Positions 44,609 to 57,699 are shown, counted from the stretch's first letter. The stretch is 64,000 nucleotides of DNA from Amphibalanus amphitrite (GCF_019059575.1 NW_024881675.1:806001-870000), one strand, 5' to 3'. The notes: generated by a model from the sequence alone, not told the origin. Program-made: numbers and translations.

Positions 44609-44705
44609 ATGAACTAACCAGTCTATAAGTATGATAGAAAATAATAGTTTTATCAGGCTACACGTTGCATTTGTGAAGGGACTCATGTCTTGCCAAAAGT
44701 CTCCA

Positions 44706-44870
44706 CCATCGTTGGCACCAACTGTGGGACGGCCTTTTCGGCTGCCCTCATTGGAGCCGCGGTCCGCTGATGTTGTTGGCGGCACAGTCGGTAGAAGAGG
44801 TGTGATAAGTATATTTCGGAACGCATAAGCTTTTATCTTGGGCGTGGGGGCGCTGACGCGTGACCGGACG
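44706..44870 (-). mobile_element. Partial LTR with adjacent primer-binding-site-like sequence
   Basis: The 44723-44870 part matches the LTR family of 43035. On the minus strand the LTR ends CCCACA and is followed after one base by TTGGTGCCAACGATGG, which resembles a tRNA primer-binding site. The internal region is lost. Confidence 0.5.
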
Positions 44871-45207
44871 CACCGACAGACCAGGATCGGTCCTGACCAG
44901 CACGCCGGCCGGGGCCGTAGTCGCGCTCCGACCGTCCCGTGCCGTCACGTGGTATCGGTACTCGGCAACAAACACGTTCTGGTGTGCCGCATTCACCGCC
45001 GTAATTGCTTGTAGTGTACCTTCAACTAGTGTATCCTCACATCCGACTCGATCTAATCGTTCGTTTTTATCATTCATACATTCTCATTCCTCCTGTACGA
45101 TCACCGTCTCACACCATTCTACCCGTCTTCTCCCTTCTTCCCACTGCCTCCCCCTGCCTGTCTGCCCACCAGCCCGTGTGCTGACCCCCTCCTCCTCCAC
45201 CCCCCAG

Positions 45208-48200
45208 TACGTCGTTCCCGACGACCAGCGGGTGCGCGGCTCGACGGCCGGCCTGTACGCGTTTGAGGTACCGGCGCTGTGTCACCGACCGTGCTCTTCC
45301 CGGGCCGGCTCCGGTGTCAGCGAGTCGAGTGACCACGGCCAGCGACCGCCGCCGGCCGGTGTGCCCAACGGCGCCGCGCACCAGCCGAATGGCGAACTGC
45401 CGCACGTGAGTACCGGGGATAGGAGATAGAGGCATCGCTCAGCCCGAACGAGAGCTGTCGCATGTGGGTCATTGGAGAAGGGAGGCCTCCTAGACCAGAT
45501 CAGACCAGACTGAGGGGACCTAGTTCAGCTCAGTGCCTGGTGTAAGGCTCACTGTGTCTGTTTAGGATGTATTTTCTGGCTGACGCAATGGTTGATGGGT
45601 CTGGTTTATGTCAGGTCTATGAAGGCTCAGGGGCCTCCGGTGCGGGTATGGCCAATGCTGTGTCCTCTGCTGTTGAGCCTATGACCGTTTTATGGTTGGT
45701 TCATAGGCGATCCTATGACCGACCAATACCCTAGGGCTGATGAATGGTTGTTGGATCGTTCCCACTGGTCCGCGCGGCTGTCTACAGGCGCGTTGATCTG
45801 CGGCTGACCCCCCTCTGTCCTCGTCCCGGCAGGAGGAGGAGCCTGCCGCCGCCGGCGGCCGGTACGCCGACTCGGACGCGGCCAGCACCGCCTCGTCGGG
45901 CGTCAGCTGCCACCTGGACCTGGACGACCTGCACAAGGGCTTCGTGGTCGCCTACCACCGCAAGATGGAGCGCCAGGAGGCGTACCTGCTGTCGGCGCAG
46001 AAGACGCGCCCGCTGCTGTTCGGCCTGCCGGTGATGGTGCAGTGCGGCGCGGAGGTGTGCGGTGCCGAGCTGTACCGCGCCGTCTGGACACAGGTGGCGC
46101 GGCTCGTGTCGCCGCTGCCGCCCGCCTCCGAGCTGGGCCTGGCCAACCACGCGCAGGACTGGTGAGTGCGGGAGGTGGGGAGAGGGGAGAGAGGGAGGGG
46201 AGGGGAGGGGAGGGGAGGGGAAGGGAGGGGAGGGGAGTGATGGACAGGGGATAGAGCTGAGTTGCTGGCTGGTATTCTAGGTCGTTGACGGGTCTTACAA
46301 TGTGGTCCTGTATGTATAATAACAGTAATGCTAAGTTATAACTTAGGATAAACTCTGCTAATGGTTTTTACTTAGCTGTCTTGTATCTTCTTTAGAATTT
46401 CAGGATACTGAAATCCTTCTCCTCCACGCCGCAACCCCCCTCCGGGCTGGACAGGCAACTTTATCTCATGCGGGCTGCTCCCTTGGAGCGGCACCGCTGC
46501 TCCTGAGGGAGCGCACCCCGTAGCCGGGTGCAGTGAGTGCCTTGGGGCTGGGTGGCCTATCCTCTGGACGGGCTCAGCCCCGGCGACTCACTAGGGTGCC
46601 TGCCCAGACCAATGTCTCCCCCTAATTCCTGTCATCCTTCCGGCTCTGCAATGGTCTTGTCAGACCGAAAGGGCCTAACCCAACAAAACAAACAAATCTT
46701 TTGGAGAAGGGGAACTTGCAGCTTGAGTATACTTGCGAAGTCTAATTCTGGGTTCTTGAACTGACCACCCGTTCTGTGTCGCCAGCGACGACAGCCTGGG
46801 CTACAAGTACCCGTTCGTGCTCAAGTGCGTCAACAAGACGGGCTCAGCGTGCTCGCACTGCGCCTGGTACCGGTTCTGTCGCGGCTGTGTGGTGTCGTGT
46901 TCGGACGCGCCGCTGCCGGTGACGCCCGCCTACCTGGCGATCGACTGGGACCCGACGGCGCTCCACCTGCGCTACCTGGGCGGCCAGGAGAAGGTGGGAC
47001 CTGGGGAACGGCTGGGCAGGGAGAGGAGGGGAGGGTGGATTATAATGGAAGGGTACGCTGTGATGAGTTTAAAGTGAAGGACCTTGGTTGAACCTCATTG
47101 CGAAGATATAGTTAGTCAAGATGTGACTGTACGGTATTAGTTTGGTATGTTTCTTAGTGGATGAATACGTGCTTTAATGATTCCGCTCGTTTTATTTTGT
47201 TGCTCATTTTTGTACATCTGACCGGCGCCTGATTTTTGTCATCTTTGGCAACTTTCACGCTAACTCGTTCTTTGGTTTCTGGAGACTGACAGGTGTCCGG
47301 TTCTAGCAAGTTGACACGTTGTACCCTGTATTTCAGGTGTGTTTGGAGGACCCGTCCGTACCACTAATGCGCCAGCGTCAGACGGAGCCCATCGATCTCA
47401 ACAGCTGTCTGCAGGCGTTTACTCGCGAGGAGGCGCTCGGCGAACAGGAAAAGTACTACTGCTCAAAGTGCAAGACGCACCAGTTAGCACTCAAGAAGCT
47501 GCAGATCTGGAGGTTACCGCCCATACTGGTACGCTCCGGCCTCGCGGGACGCGGTCTTGGTGTCGGTGTGTGCTGTCTGGGAGAATAACTTGTCCTAGTC
47601 AATATGGTTGGTTGCTTGTTTGCTGGGTATATGGATTCAAATGCATTTAAGTTTTGTTTCTAATGAATGTCTATTAAGAATTCTTACGAAAATTCTACTA
47701 AGGATTTGTAGTTATGTTGAGCATCAAGAGCAGACCAGTATCGGTGTCGTCGTGTCGGTGTTGTTAAGCACTGTCCTAAGTAGTTTGGGTGTCAGTAAGC
47801 CGCCTACAACACTCGCCTTCCGCGTCGAATCTGACTTTGCCGTTCCTCTGCCTCGCCCAGATTGTGCACCTGAAGCGGTTCCAGTCGGTCGGCGGCCGGT
47901 GGGTCAAGTCACAAAAGGTGGTCAACTTTCCGTTTAAGGACTTTGACCCGACCGACTACCTGGCATCTGTGCCTCGGCAAACGGTCAGTAGGAGAGGATG
48001 GGTCACCTTAGCAAAAAGAGAGTACTTTATCTGGTGCAAATTGCATGCTAGCTGCTCTCGTAGGTTTTCAGTGTTGCTTGATATGTTGGCATAATTTAGC
48101 GCCCGTTAATTCTTCATCCAAGTGACAGTATTTTCAAGCTTAGTCCCGCTTTCATTCCCGGTGGATCAGGCCCGACTAAAAAAAAAAGACCTCTTGACAC

Positions 48201-49462
48201 CCCTCCGCACCGTATGTTTTCGTGCTTTGGAGCCCTAGTGGATATTCTTCCTTCTTCTTTCTTCTTGCCCATGTCAGATTTCATTGTTTCTCAGCGTCAG
48301 TGTGTCTCCAGTGAGTGTTCCCCGCCTATGGGCGCAAAATGACCTTGTAGTCGGCGCGCGCTTAAGCCCCAATAAACAAACAAGTGTTCCCCGCCGCCTC
48401 ACCTCTCCGCCCGCCTCCCCAGGTGCTCCACCACCGCGCTGAGTTGGGTGAGCTGTCGGCCGACTCGCCCGAGCTCGACTGGGACGTGCTCTCCTCGGGC
48501 GACTCGACCTCGTCGGGCGCCGCCTCGACCACCCCCTCCAGCGCCGGACTGCGGGCGCCGCTCTCCGCCGGACAGAGGGGCCGGATCCGGAACGGCTCCG
48601 TCATGTACGGCGACGTGCTGCAGGATTTCCACCAGCAGCGACTGAAGGCCGGCAGGGACCCGCTGCTGCTGCGGTACCGGCTCTACGCTCTCAGCTGCCA
48701 CACGGGCATCATGGGCGGCGGCCACTACGTCTGCTACGCACAGAACGACGCCGGAAAGTGGTTCTTCTACAACGACAGCTCGTGCAAGGTGAGAGAGCTG
48801 ACGATGGGATTGATGGGGGGGGGGGGGGGGTGAGGATGGACGGTAGAACTCGTGCTTATTTGGGGGACTACGGTTTGATAGAGTTGTGATGTTGGGTTCT
48901 GAAGTTTTTTCTTCATTCCTGAAGCAACCTGCTACTTCATAATGTTGTAGTTATTTCATTTTGGCAATGTTGTAGTTGATTCGTAGGTGCTGTTTGAACT
49001 TGGTTCTTGGCTGATTTTTTTTTCTCTATCCGGTTACTTTAGGAGGTGCCGGAGTCACAGATCGACACCAACTCTGCCTACATCCTTTTCTACGAGCGGG
49101 ACGGCATCGACTACGACAGCTACATGCCCAAGGTAAATGGTCAGTTACTGGTGAGCTTTTTTCCTACTTCCATGCATTCTTTTCTTGGACATGGGCGGCC
49201 AAGTGTTATGTTTTGTGTCTTAAAATACTGGACCGAACTAATTCTCAGGCGATCACCTCGGTCAAACCCTGTGACATCACGTCCCTGACTAACCTGCCTC
49301 CGTGACCTCCCCATCTCGCAACCGGTAAGCCGGTGTCGCGTCCCGTCCCTGTCTGACGTGTACCCTTACCCCCTCCCCCAGGTGACCGGTAAGCCGGTAA
49401 ACAAGGAAGAAGTGCAGCAGGAGTACGAGAACGAGTTCAAAAAGGTGTGCTCCGTTATGTGA
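45208..49462 (+). CDS. USP32: USP32-type ubiquitin hydrolase, C-terminal eight exons
   Basis: Exons: 45208-45405, 45833-46161, 46786-46993, 47337-47528, 47861-47983, 48423-48788, 49043-49132 and 49382-49462. All are GT-AG with consistent phase. The gene encodes a USP-family cysteine protease that removes ubiquitin. Visible family blocks include AVWTQVARLVSPLPP-like VWTQVARL, NHAQDC, zinc-ribbon cysteines (CSHC, CRGC, CSKC), AIDWDPTALHLRYL, LPPILIVHLKRFQ and the His box GGGHYVCYAQN with downstream YNDSSC. DTNSAYILFYERDGIDY precedes the tail. The catalytic Cys box lies upstream of the window. The protein ends ...KKVCSVM, a CaaX-like motif, consistent with the prenylated tail of vertebrate USP32 (CVLQ). 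The segment between KDFDPTDYL and RNGSVMYGD is shorter than in vertebrates. Confidence 0.93.
46184..46238. repeat. (GGGGA)n tract in a USP32 intron
   Basis: Simple G-rich tandem repeat, 22 bp after the donor. It could form a G-quadruplex. Confidence 0.8.
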
Positions 49463-49860
49463 CTGGAACTGGCCGGGGTCCGCTGAGCCAGCCGGCGACG
49501 GCTGCTGAGCGAGCCACACATCCGCTGCTGAAGTCTGCCGAAACTGCTGACCACCGCTGCGTGGCTGCTGACATCTGCTGAGCGAGCCGCATTATACAGC
49601 GCTGGCATCTGCGGAGCGAGCCGCCGACGGATGCTGATCAACGCTGACAGTTCGCTGAGCGAGCGGCATACGCTGCTGAACACTGTTTCGGACGGGCTCT
49701 GATGTCTGCTGACGCTGACTGAGGGGCCGGCTGGCTCCTGTATTCTCAGTGACTGAAGGGCGCTGATGGCTGTATTATCAGTGACTGACGGCTGTCTCAC
49801 GTCTGCTGACGGCTGTCTCACGGTTGCTGAAAGGTGCTGCCGTGAGCCACTGGGACAGTA
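49463..49860 (+). other. USP32 3' UTR start with CTGCTGA quasi-repeats
   Basis: After the stop codon, CTGCTGA or GCTGA recurs about 20 times, partly as GCTGAGCGAGCCGC. No polyadenylation signal was found close by. The first AATAAA downstream is at 51524-51529, so the 3' end is uncertain. Confidence 0.5.
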
Positions 49861-51822
49861 ACTTGTGATTGCCGTTTCTGCTGGAGTGCTGGGACTGATC
49901 TCGCCGTACGGCCGGCCGCCGTGTGTGTGTGTTTGGGACTGGCGGCGGCCGCGACTGGGCTGTCACTGAGCACCGAGCACCCGGGCGGGCGGGGCGTCCC
50001 GCCGACTGCGGCGGACTGAAGGCGGGTACTGGACGGGACCGGACGGGCGGGGGGGGGGGGGGGGGACACCCGGCGGGACGCGCCGGGTCCGTTTCAGCTG
50101 TGGACCGAGTGCCAGTGGGCTGGCTGACTGACCAGACCGGGCGGCTGGTCGTGCTGTGTTGTCACGCGTTGTGTACCGGGGATGGGAGGGGGCTGTGTCG
50201 CCACATCGGTATCCTTAGCAGCTAGTGTGGCGGTGGGGCCGACACACTTTTGCGTTCATGTGCTAGTACAAATAATCGGTGGTCGGTCGAGGCCGGCCAC
50301 ACTCGCTTATCATGCCAGTTACGTACAGTTGATTTACGCACCGTTTATTGCCCGCGCATGCCGAATCAAAACGTCTATTCTTGTTAGGGCTGCTGGCGCG
50401 CGCCGTTTCGGCCCGCTGTGAGTCTGCCGCCGGTGGGCCGTGCAATAATTTGGTGACGCGGCCGGCGGGGCGCTGGGGCGCGCGGGCGACCCGCCGCCGC
50501 CCCCGCCCACACCGGGCGGCCGGCCGCTGATTGATCCTGAGTTGACGCCGACGGAGATTACGTACGTACCACATATATCCGTGAATAGTGTATAGCCGCC
50601 GCGGCTGCGCCCATTTACATGACGTGTGATAATCGAATCATTTATCTACTTAGCCTCGCGGCGGCCGCGGGCGGCCCAGTATGTATCTGTTTTCTTAGCC
50701 TGTGTAGCGCGCCCGGCGCCGCCGAGGCCAGTGTGGGCGACGGCCCGCCTTGCGAGTGGGGCCGACGGGCCCGTGCGTGCGGCCTGGCCAGAGCTGTGTC
50801 CGTACTGTCCTGTGATCCAATATATCCCAGACTGTGCATGGCGGACGGGTCTGAAGCGAGCAAAGGAGGCGGTGGAATTGGAGAGGTTTATCAGAGGATC
50901 TGGCTGGAAATGGCACACGTAAGCGGGTTTGTGCTGGTGGCAGCTTGGTTGAAGCAGAGCGTTTGAAGTTTCCGTCAGTATTTCGTGATTACCTATTTTC
51001 CATTGCCTGACAAGTTCTACGTACCACCTTGCGGTGTTAAAAAAGTCAATCAAATTTCAGTCTCAATGAATCAACCACAAACACCAAAATACAAACATCA
51101 GTCACTGTATTTGACCAGATCTCTCACTAGAAGCCATTCACCAGCCCGGGTCGGTGCAGTGCTCGCGGTGCGGTCGACATATAACGTGCGGGGCGTCTGA
51201 GCAGAGAGGTGCAAACGGTTTACCAGACACCCGGGGGTGGTCACGCACATTAGCAACACAAATCACACACGATGGAAAACGGAACAGCCGCGTTACAGTC
51301 GACCCGGCGCGGTTTTACACAGACTGCACTAGGTATGCGGACACCACGGCGCACAAAGGATTACAGCTAGCCCGGCCGGTGTTCACTGTGCAAAAACAAT
51401 CACTAAAACATAATTATCAATCACGGTAAGTCATATACACATCATGAGCCAGCCTCGTAACCGACGTACCAAATGGTCACCGATTGACCCCATCCCCCGG
51501 TCCCCGCCAGCACCACAGGGGACAATAAAAAGGCATCACTGGCATGGTGGCAGCCCCAGGCGCGACGTCGGTGTCCGACAATGACGGCCCTGGTCAGTCG
51601 TTTGATCATCTGACACTCCCTTCCATCCCCCAGACGCATCTACCCGATATATCCTGACCAGTAAACACCTCGCGGGCGACAAGATCGGTGCTGGCACCTC
51701 CCGAACATCACAGGTGACGATCAATCGGCTGAGAAAACGAACACAGTTCCGAAGCAACACTGTAAGCCTAATTTCCTTTTTAGTTCAAACGTTTTCAATC
51801 TTTCACAAAATAATAAATAACT
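49861..51822. other. Intergenic, GC-rich, no gene recognised
   Basis: A long G run lies near 50050-50066. The AATAAA at 51524-51529 on the plus strand may serve USP32. Otherwise nothing is supported. Confidence 0.4.
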
Positions 51823-51830
51823 AGGGCCAC

Positions 51831-52337
51831 CAGACATGTGCGTGGATCCCAGTGATGGATCTATGATCTCAGTGGATCTCGAAGCAAAGTACATGTTGGG
51901 ATCTATGATCCCACCGGATCCGGCGTGAAAAATACATCTTGGATCTATGATCTCATATGATCTGACGATAAATTAAGAACATGGATCTATGATCTGAGTG
52001 GATCCCACCAGGCACCACATTTGGAACCATGTTTTAAAGGGTTTCTATGCCAATAAGTCACACAAAACTATGGATTATGACGTGCGATCACATAAAATAA
52101 CTAAAACAGAACGTTTGTGAGTTGTAACAAGTGCTTTTTTGGGATTTATGTGTTGACAAAAATAAGTGAGGATCTATGATCTCACTGGATCTCAAGCAAA
52201 AAATGAGACTCGGATCTGTGATCCCTACGGATCTCTCGATAAATTACAGAGCTGGATCTATGATCCCGTCGGATCCGAGATCAGGATCCGTGGGATCAGA
52301 TCCCAGATCCATTTTCTCGGATCCATGCACATTTCTG
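51831..52337. mobile_element. hAT-like MITE with GGATC-rich interior
   Basis: An 8-bp duplication AGGGCCAC flanks the element (51823-51830 and 52338-52345). The ends are inverted repeats CAGACATGTGCGTGGATCC and CAGAAATGTGCATGGATCC. The interior repeats GGATCTATGATC roughly every 45-50 bp. CAG-starting ends and an 8-bp duplication indicate hAT mobilisation. There is no transposase. Confidence 0.85.
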
Positions 52338-52345
52338 AGGGCCAC

Positions 52346-53086
52346 ACATAATCACAAATACAATACACACCATTGGGTAGACGACGCTGACTTGGAAGAA
52401 CCATGTAAGATGAGGTATCTCTTCAACACAGCATTCCGACGAAGCAATGTGGACAGAGGTGATTTGTCGTAAACTATTTTACCTGCGGCACAGTCGTAGA
52501 ACATATGAACTTTGATTGGTAGAAAAAAAAAACTGTGCGTAACCAGCTGCGCGAATTTCAGCTGAGAGCCACTCCAGTTTCATTGTTATTCTTAGAAATT
52601 GTATCAGCTAAGGTCTCGTGATTGTCAGACACATTAAAATCAACTCCCGAGCCTGAGACCTTCAAAGATAATTACAAAGTCTTTGGAGGACGGTTCTGGG
52701 ACCCGACTCCCACGAGTATGGATACCACAATCACAGTCCAATGAAAGCCGCATTGCAGGCGACATCACGGCACTCAAACGCCGGCATAGAACGTGCCACT
52801 CCATACCGGGCAAAAGGAAGCGGAAACTCATTTTCCGACCCTATCATTGAAATCCGAACAGTGCCAGCCGGGACTTCAAAGCTCGCCAGACGACGATTTG
52901 CGGCACGCAGCTGAGTCACTTTGGCTTCAGCCGAGTCTGCCATATGTCAGTCTTGGAGCCTGCTGATGGTCGGCCCTAACAAGACCCACTTGTTATACAC
53001 ATCAGCAGCTGCAACCCCAGGCAGTGGTCTGCTTTTCCCCACCTCTCACAGAGTCCTGTGCCGGCAGAGCTCGAGCACTCCCTCGT
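52346..53086. other. Intergenic between convergent USP32 and RMND1
   Basis: This should hold the RMND1 3' UTR (minus strand), but I could not find a clear minus-strand AATAAA near the stop. Nothing else is recognised. Confidence 0.4.
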
Positions 53087-56000
53087 CTAGGTGTACCGCT
53101 CCAGGAAGTGGATGACCTCGAAGCCGACCTCGACCATGATGAGCGCGATGATCATCCACTCGAGTCGCACGTGGTGCTGATCGGCCAGGTTGGTAGTCAG
53201 CATGTCGGCCAGCTCCACGCAGTGGTTCAGCTTCTCGTTCATCACCTGCATGTGAGAGAAGGAGACGAATTAGGCTTTTCGATAGCGGCCGTTTGTGACG
53301 CCAAGACACGGACGATGCGTGCTGGTACTTATGAGACTTATGAGAGAGTGAATGTAGACGACCACAAAGATATTCACTACGTTTCAATGACACGTCTTAA
53401 TCGATTTAACGAGATTTCACGTGTGATTTTCTCGGATACCAATCCTCAAGCTAGTACCTAGTCCAGCTATATTTACAATTTTAAATGATGTCTAAACGAT
53501 ATGATGGAGAAAAACCATTTTGCAAAATCGGCTCATCTTGTGCCATGGAAACGCAGTAATTATGTTTACTCTCACCAAATTATAGCCACGCCTTCGTACG
53601 GCTTTCATTGAAACGTTAGCAAACTAAAACACATCAGCCGAAGAAGTTGGTCATACCATGAAGGCAAGCTACTGACCCTGGTGCGCTTGGCGATGTTGAG
53701 GTGGTTGCACGTCTTCTGGTAGAGGCTCTCCAGGTTGTCCTTGTCCCAGTAGAAATCGGGCGTGTCCAGACAGTCGGAGCTGAGGTTGATGAGGTGGCGC
53801 AGCCCAAACAGCTCGCCGTTCTTCTTCAGCACCTCCTCCTTCTTCATGCTGATCCGGCCGCCCTTCTTCAGCTCCTGGTAATCAGAACAGCGGCAGGTTA
53901 GGACATCCGCGCCAGTCATCTTGACAAAGGCACCATTCGTACAATTTTATGTTAAGCTATTATACAAGCAGAAAAAAGAAACACGAAACATTTTGTTTTC
54001 TTCCTTTGAAGTGACTTATAAAGAGCATACGTCAGCGTTTTGTATCACCACTGGCAATAAAATACGAGGCACAGTCGCCTTAGCAATCATGTGATGAAAA
54101 AGAACAAGGAGTGGTCAACAAGGTAAAACATCGTTATCGCCGAGAAGCCACAGCCAGTGAGAAAACATAATAAAAAAGACGCAAATCGGCAGCAACCAGG
54201 CCCACCAGAATTCCATCCATTCACATCTGTACCTGGTCCTGCATCTTACATCGTCTTAACTTACGTCTGTGACGAACCGGATGCTGTCGATGTAGCGCTC
54301 CAGAGCCGACTCCCAGATGCCCAGTTTGACGGAGAGCGCCATCGCGTTAGAGAAGGCGTACTTTTCCAGGTCGGTGGAGCCCTCCATGTTGAGCAGAATG
54401 CGTCCGTTCACCAGACGGGTCTTGTTGCTGCGAATGGAGATAGTAGGGGGTTGTAGTAGCAGTGGGAGCGGTACGTAACGCCGCCCGGTAGAGGTGGCGA
54501 CGGCAATTAGAGGACACCACTTAGGCACTATAATAGCTATATAGAATACGTTGACAAAATTACGAGCATTGAAAAATTTCATATGTTTAATTGTCGATGC
54601 TTACCAGATGAGATAAATAATTGATATATTCAGCATTGCCAGGTTACGAACCATAATTTTCTACCTTATGATATCATCAGACATCAGCTGCAACATCAGT
54701 AAGTTAGTGGCACTGCAAATGTAAATGTTCACATTATTCGCCTTTGTCCCTCACCCGCCCTGCATCGCCCCGGCCCCCCGGTACTCACAACACCTCCGTG
54801 TACGAGTAGGGCATGCTGTCCGACTCCTCCTCCACCGTCTCCTGGTCGTAGCTGCCCTCCTGGAACTGACGTATAAACTCCAGCACCGAGCGCCGCTCCA
54901 GCTCCGGCACGTTCCAGAACACGACGGTACCCTCTCGGAACAGGTAGATCTCTCGCGGCTCGGCGCCCAGCGTGTAGCGCGCCGCCACGTGCAGTACGTC
55001 GTGAACGTCTGCAGCGGGGGCGTGCTCCGTCAGCGGCGGCTGCCACAGCACGCCGCCGCGGCCGTCTGTCCGACACAGCCGCCCGCCCGGTCAGACCGAC
55101 ACACTACCTCCGATCGACGAGTCCCGGCGGCCCGCGCGGACCGGCGCGGCCGGCCAGCGGGGCCAGTGCAGCTGCAGGCGGCGGTGCGCGGTGCCGGGGC
55201 AGCGCGGGCGATAGTGAGAGATCGATTCAAGCGTCAGGTGGTGAATGATACCATGGCAAGCAAACTGCAGGCAAAAATAAAAACGATAGCAGTCACAAAA
55301 CATGTCGCGAGCAAGTCTGAGTGGTGCTGAGAGGCTTAGATGCAAATCGACCACACTCAATCAAGGTTGTGCAATTATGCAGGAGGCTGCTGCATGACAA
55401 ATCATTCATCACATGCACGTGCTGTGCAAAAAAAAAAAAAATGCCAAGCAATGCGAGCAGAACACAACACTCGCAAACGTTAGGCCTGAGGTAGCATACG
55501 TGTCTGCCTCATGATCGACGGCGTGCTTCAAATTAACTCCCAATGGCTCATAACCACACATGTCAGCTCTATCATTTCAACCCGTGACAACATATAACAT
55601 CCCTCCGGTGACGCCTTCAACAAGACGCGGTGTAAACTTAGAATGCATCAATGCCGTGAATCTACCCTCCAGAGCACGATACCAAACATGCGTCGCGGCC
55701 CGTATTCGGCGTGATGATATCCCTGTCAGTGCCATTGGTGCAACTGCAGACTGGTGACCACTGGGGTACGATTGTTAGCCGGGCCGGCCGGTGAGCCTAC
55801 CCTCCGACATGGCCGACGGGTGGTAGAGGTTCTGCTCGCGCAGGCCCTCCATCAGACTCTCCAGGTTGTACTCCTCGGCGGTACTGTAGGCCACCACCTC
55901 CATATCCTGTCGGACGAGCCGACATCGTCAGAGACGGGCGACGGGAACAACGGAACAAAGGGAGAGCAGACAGCGTGAGGGCTGTCAGAATGGCAGGGGC

Positions 56001-57656
56001 GTACACCAAATCATACGGCAGGAACGACATACAACAACTAGACACCGATGGGGAGAATTCAACCACTTCGTCTATCTGGCTGAGAACCAAGTATTTGACC
56101 GAAGGAAAAGAAAGAAATATGGGAAACGCCAGCATCAGAGGTCATACTCATAACATAAGCCTTCACAATGTCACGGGCACGGCAAAATTTTTCACGGTTT
56201 ATATACAGAACGCGGATGATATAAAACAAGCAGTGGATGAAAACCGGACCAATAGATTCTCGTTTATATCTCAAATTTGATGTGAAAAACACGGAGCGGT
56301 AATGGTAACGATATTCTTGGATCTCCCAGCCACGGTCGCATAATATTCGCGATTTGGCCATTTTCATAGGCATGTCGGGGATTTCATTTTTATTGTTTGT
56401 TTCATAATGCGTCTGTCGCTCAAATGGAATATCAAAAGACTGACCATACTACGTAGTGGAATAAATGAGGCATGCTCGTCAATAGCTGACGTTCTTGTCA
56501 GAAGAATCGTTTTATGCAAAGCCACCAACATGAAATCCTGACGCTTAGCTGCCGTGCATGACTGAAAACATGTTTTCAGTACATTTATCTGACTTTCTTA
56601 TTCTGAAGCCAATAATGTGGCCCAAAAAGATAGAAAAGCTACAGCCCCTCCTTCACCAAGCAAGCAGAGACTACCTGAATGCGTTTGGGAAAATTAGTAC
56701 CTCCACATAATGAAGACTAATGAGTTTGTAATATTCTGCAGGACAGGATAGCCATGTATTCCTTTTAAAGCCACCTGAAATACGTCCCATGTTATGTCCG
56801 AATGTGAACACTGAGCAGTGCTTACTTTGTGCCTCTTCCTGGTCTTGGACGGAGACACTTTTTGGTACGAAGGTGGGCACGAAGGTATATCAAGCTCTGA
56901 GGAGAACACATGGGACACGTGCGCCTCCCCTGGCAGTGCGTTTGCGCGCGTCCGATCTCGTACCAACAACTGTAATCAGACAGAACCCAGGCTGCAAAGA
57001 AAAGCGACAAACACCCGCGCAGGAACGGGGAACAGCTGACGGCCTGAAAACGGGGCAGCTGCAACAATTGTTAAAGTGCTGAGTAAAACCAGTGCAAAAG
57101 AAACCAGTCATCGACACTCACATAAGATGAAATGAAAATAGAATGAAATAAGTTATAATGTTGCAGATGTAGCTGCATCATTCATAGGCCAAACATGCCC
57201 GCCGCCTTCAGGCATCCCAGTGCAAGGCAAAGGTGGCATGATTCCCGACTGTCCCGAACGAGAGATAAATTACTTGCTAGATAGTAAGGACAAGGCGGGA
57301 CTCACCTCTTCAGCGCTCGGCTGTTGGCGCGTCTCCGTGTCATTTTTCACCACGGCGCGTTTTCTCTGAACCCGCCGTTTGGAGTGAACCGCCGACAGGT
57401 CGAGCTCGATGGCCTTCTTTCCCTCAGAGTCGGAGGCCGGGGGCGGCGGGGGTTCCGTGCGCGCGGCGGCGGCAGCAGCGGAGGTGGACAGTGGCGCGGC
57501 GGACCCGAACCGGCCGATCGCCGTCTGCACGGCGGACGGCCGGGCCGCCAGCGGCAGGCAGCGAACCGCCGGGGACAGGCGGCTGGACACCGTGCGGGCC
57601 GCCGGGACCACACGCGCCAGACTGGCCGTCACACTCAGCAGGCGGCGCATAGACAT
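53087..57656 (-). CDS. RMND1: RMND1 (DUF155), mitochondrial translation factor
   Basis: Six coding exons on the minus strand: 57656-57306, 55906-55801, 55065-54789, 54427-54265, 53874-53677 and 53245-53087. All have GT-AG sites and matching phases, giving 417 residues (vertebrate protein about 450). Residues 1-70 are rich in Arg, Ser and Ala without acids, a mitochondrial targeting peptide. The DUF155 domain follows: EVVAYSTAEEYNLESL, EIYLFREGTVVFWNVPELE, KYAFSNAMALSVKLGIWE, LRHLINLSSDCLDTPDFYWD. The end is a membrane helix (WMIIALIMVEVGFEVI). In other animals RMND1 anchors mitochondrial ribosomes at the inner membrane and supports translation. A CAG just upstream of the ATG suggests a separate 5' UTR exon. 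Confidence 0.95.
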
Positions 57657-57699
57657 CGTGTGTGCCAGCTGAAATCAGACACACTCTGTCATAAGACAA

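Larger units (their letters stand above)
3287..45207 (+). other. 42-kb USP32 intron loaded with mobile and viral DNA
   Basis: The donor GTGAGT at 3287 and the acceptor CCCCCAG ending at 45207 are in matching phase. Nearly all repeats, endogenous viral sequences and small minus-strand ORFs listed below sit inside this intron. Almost every coding-like remnant lies on the minus strand, opposite to USP32 transcription. Confidence 0.8.

Noticed and set aside
45782-46150. Minus-strand ORF over the USP32 exon
   Set aside because: Antisense shadow of the conserved exon at 45833-46161.
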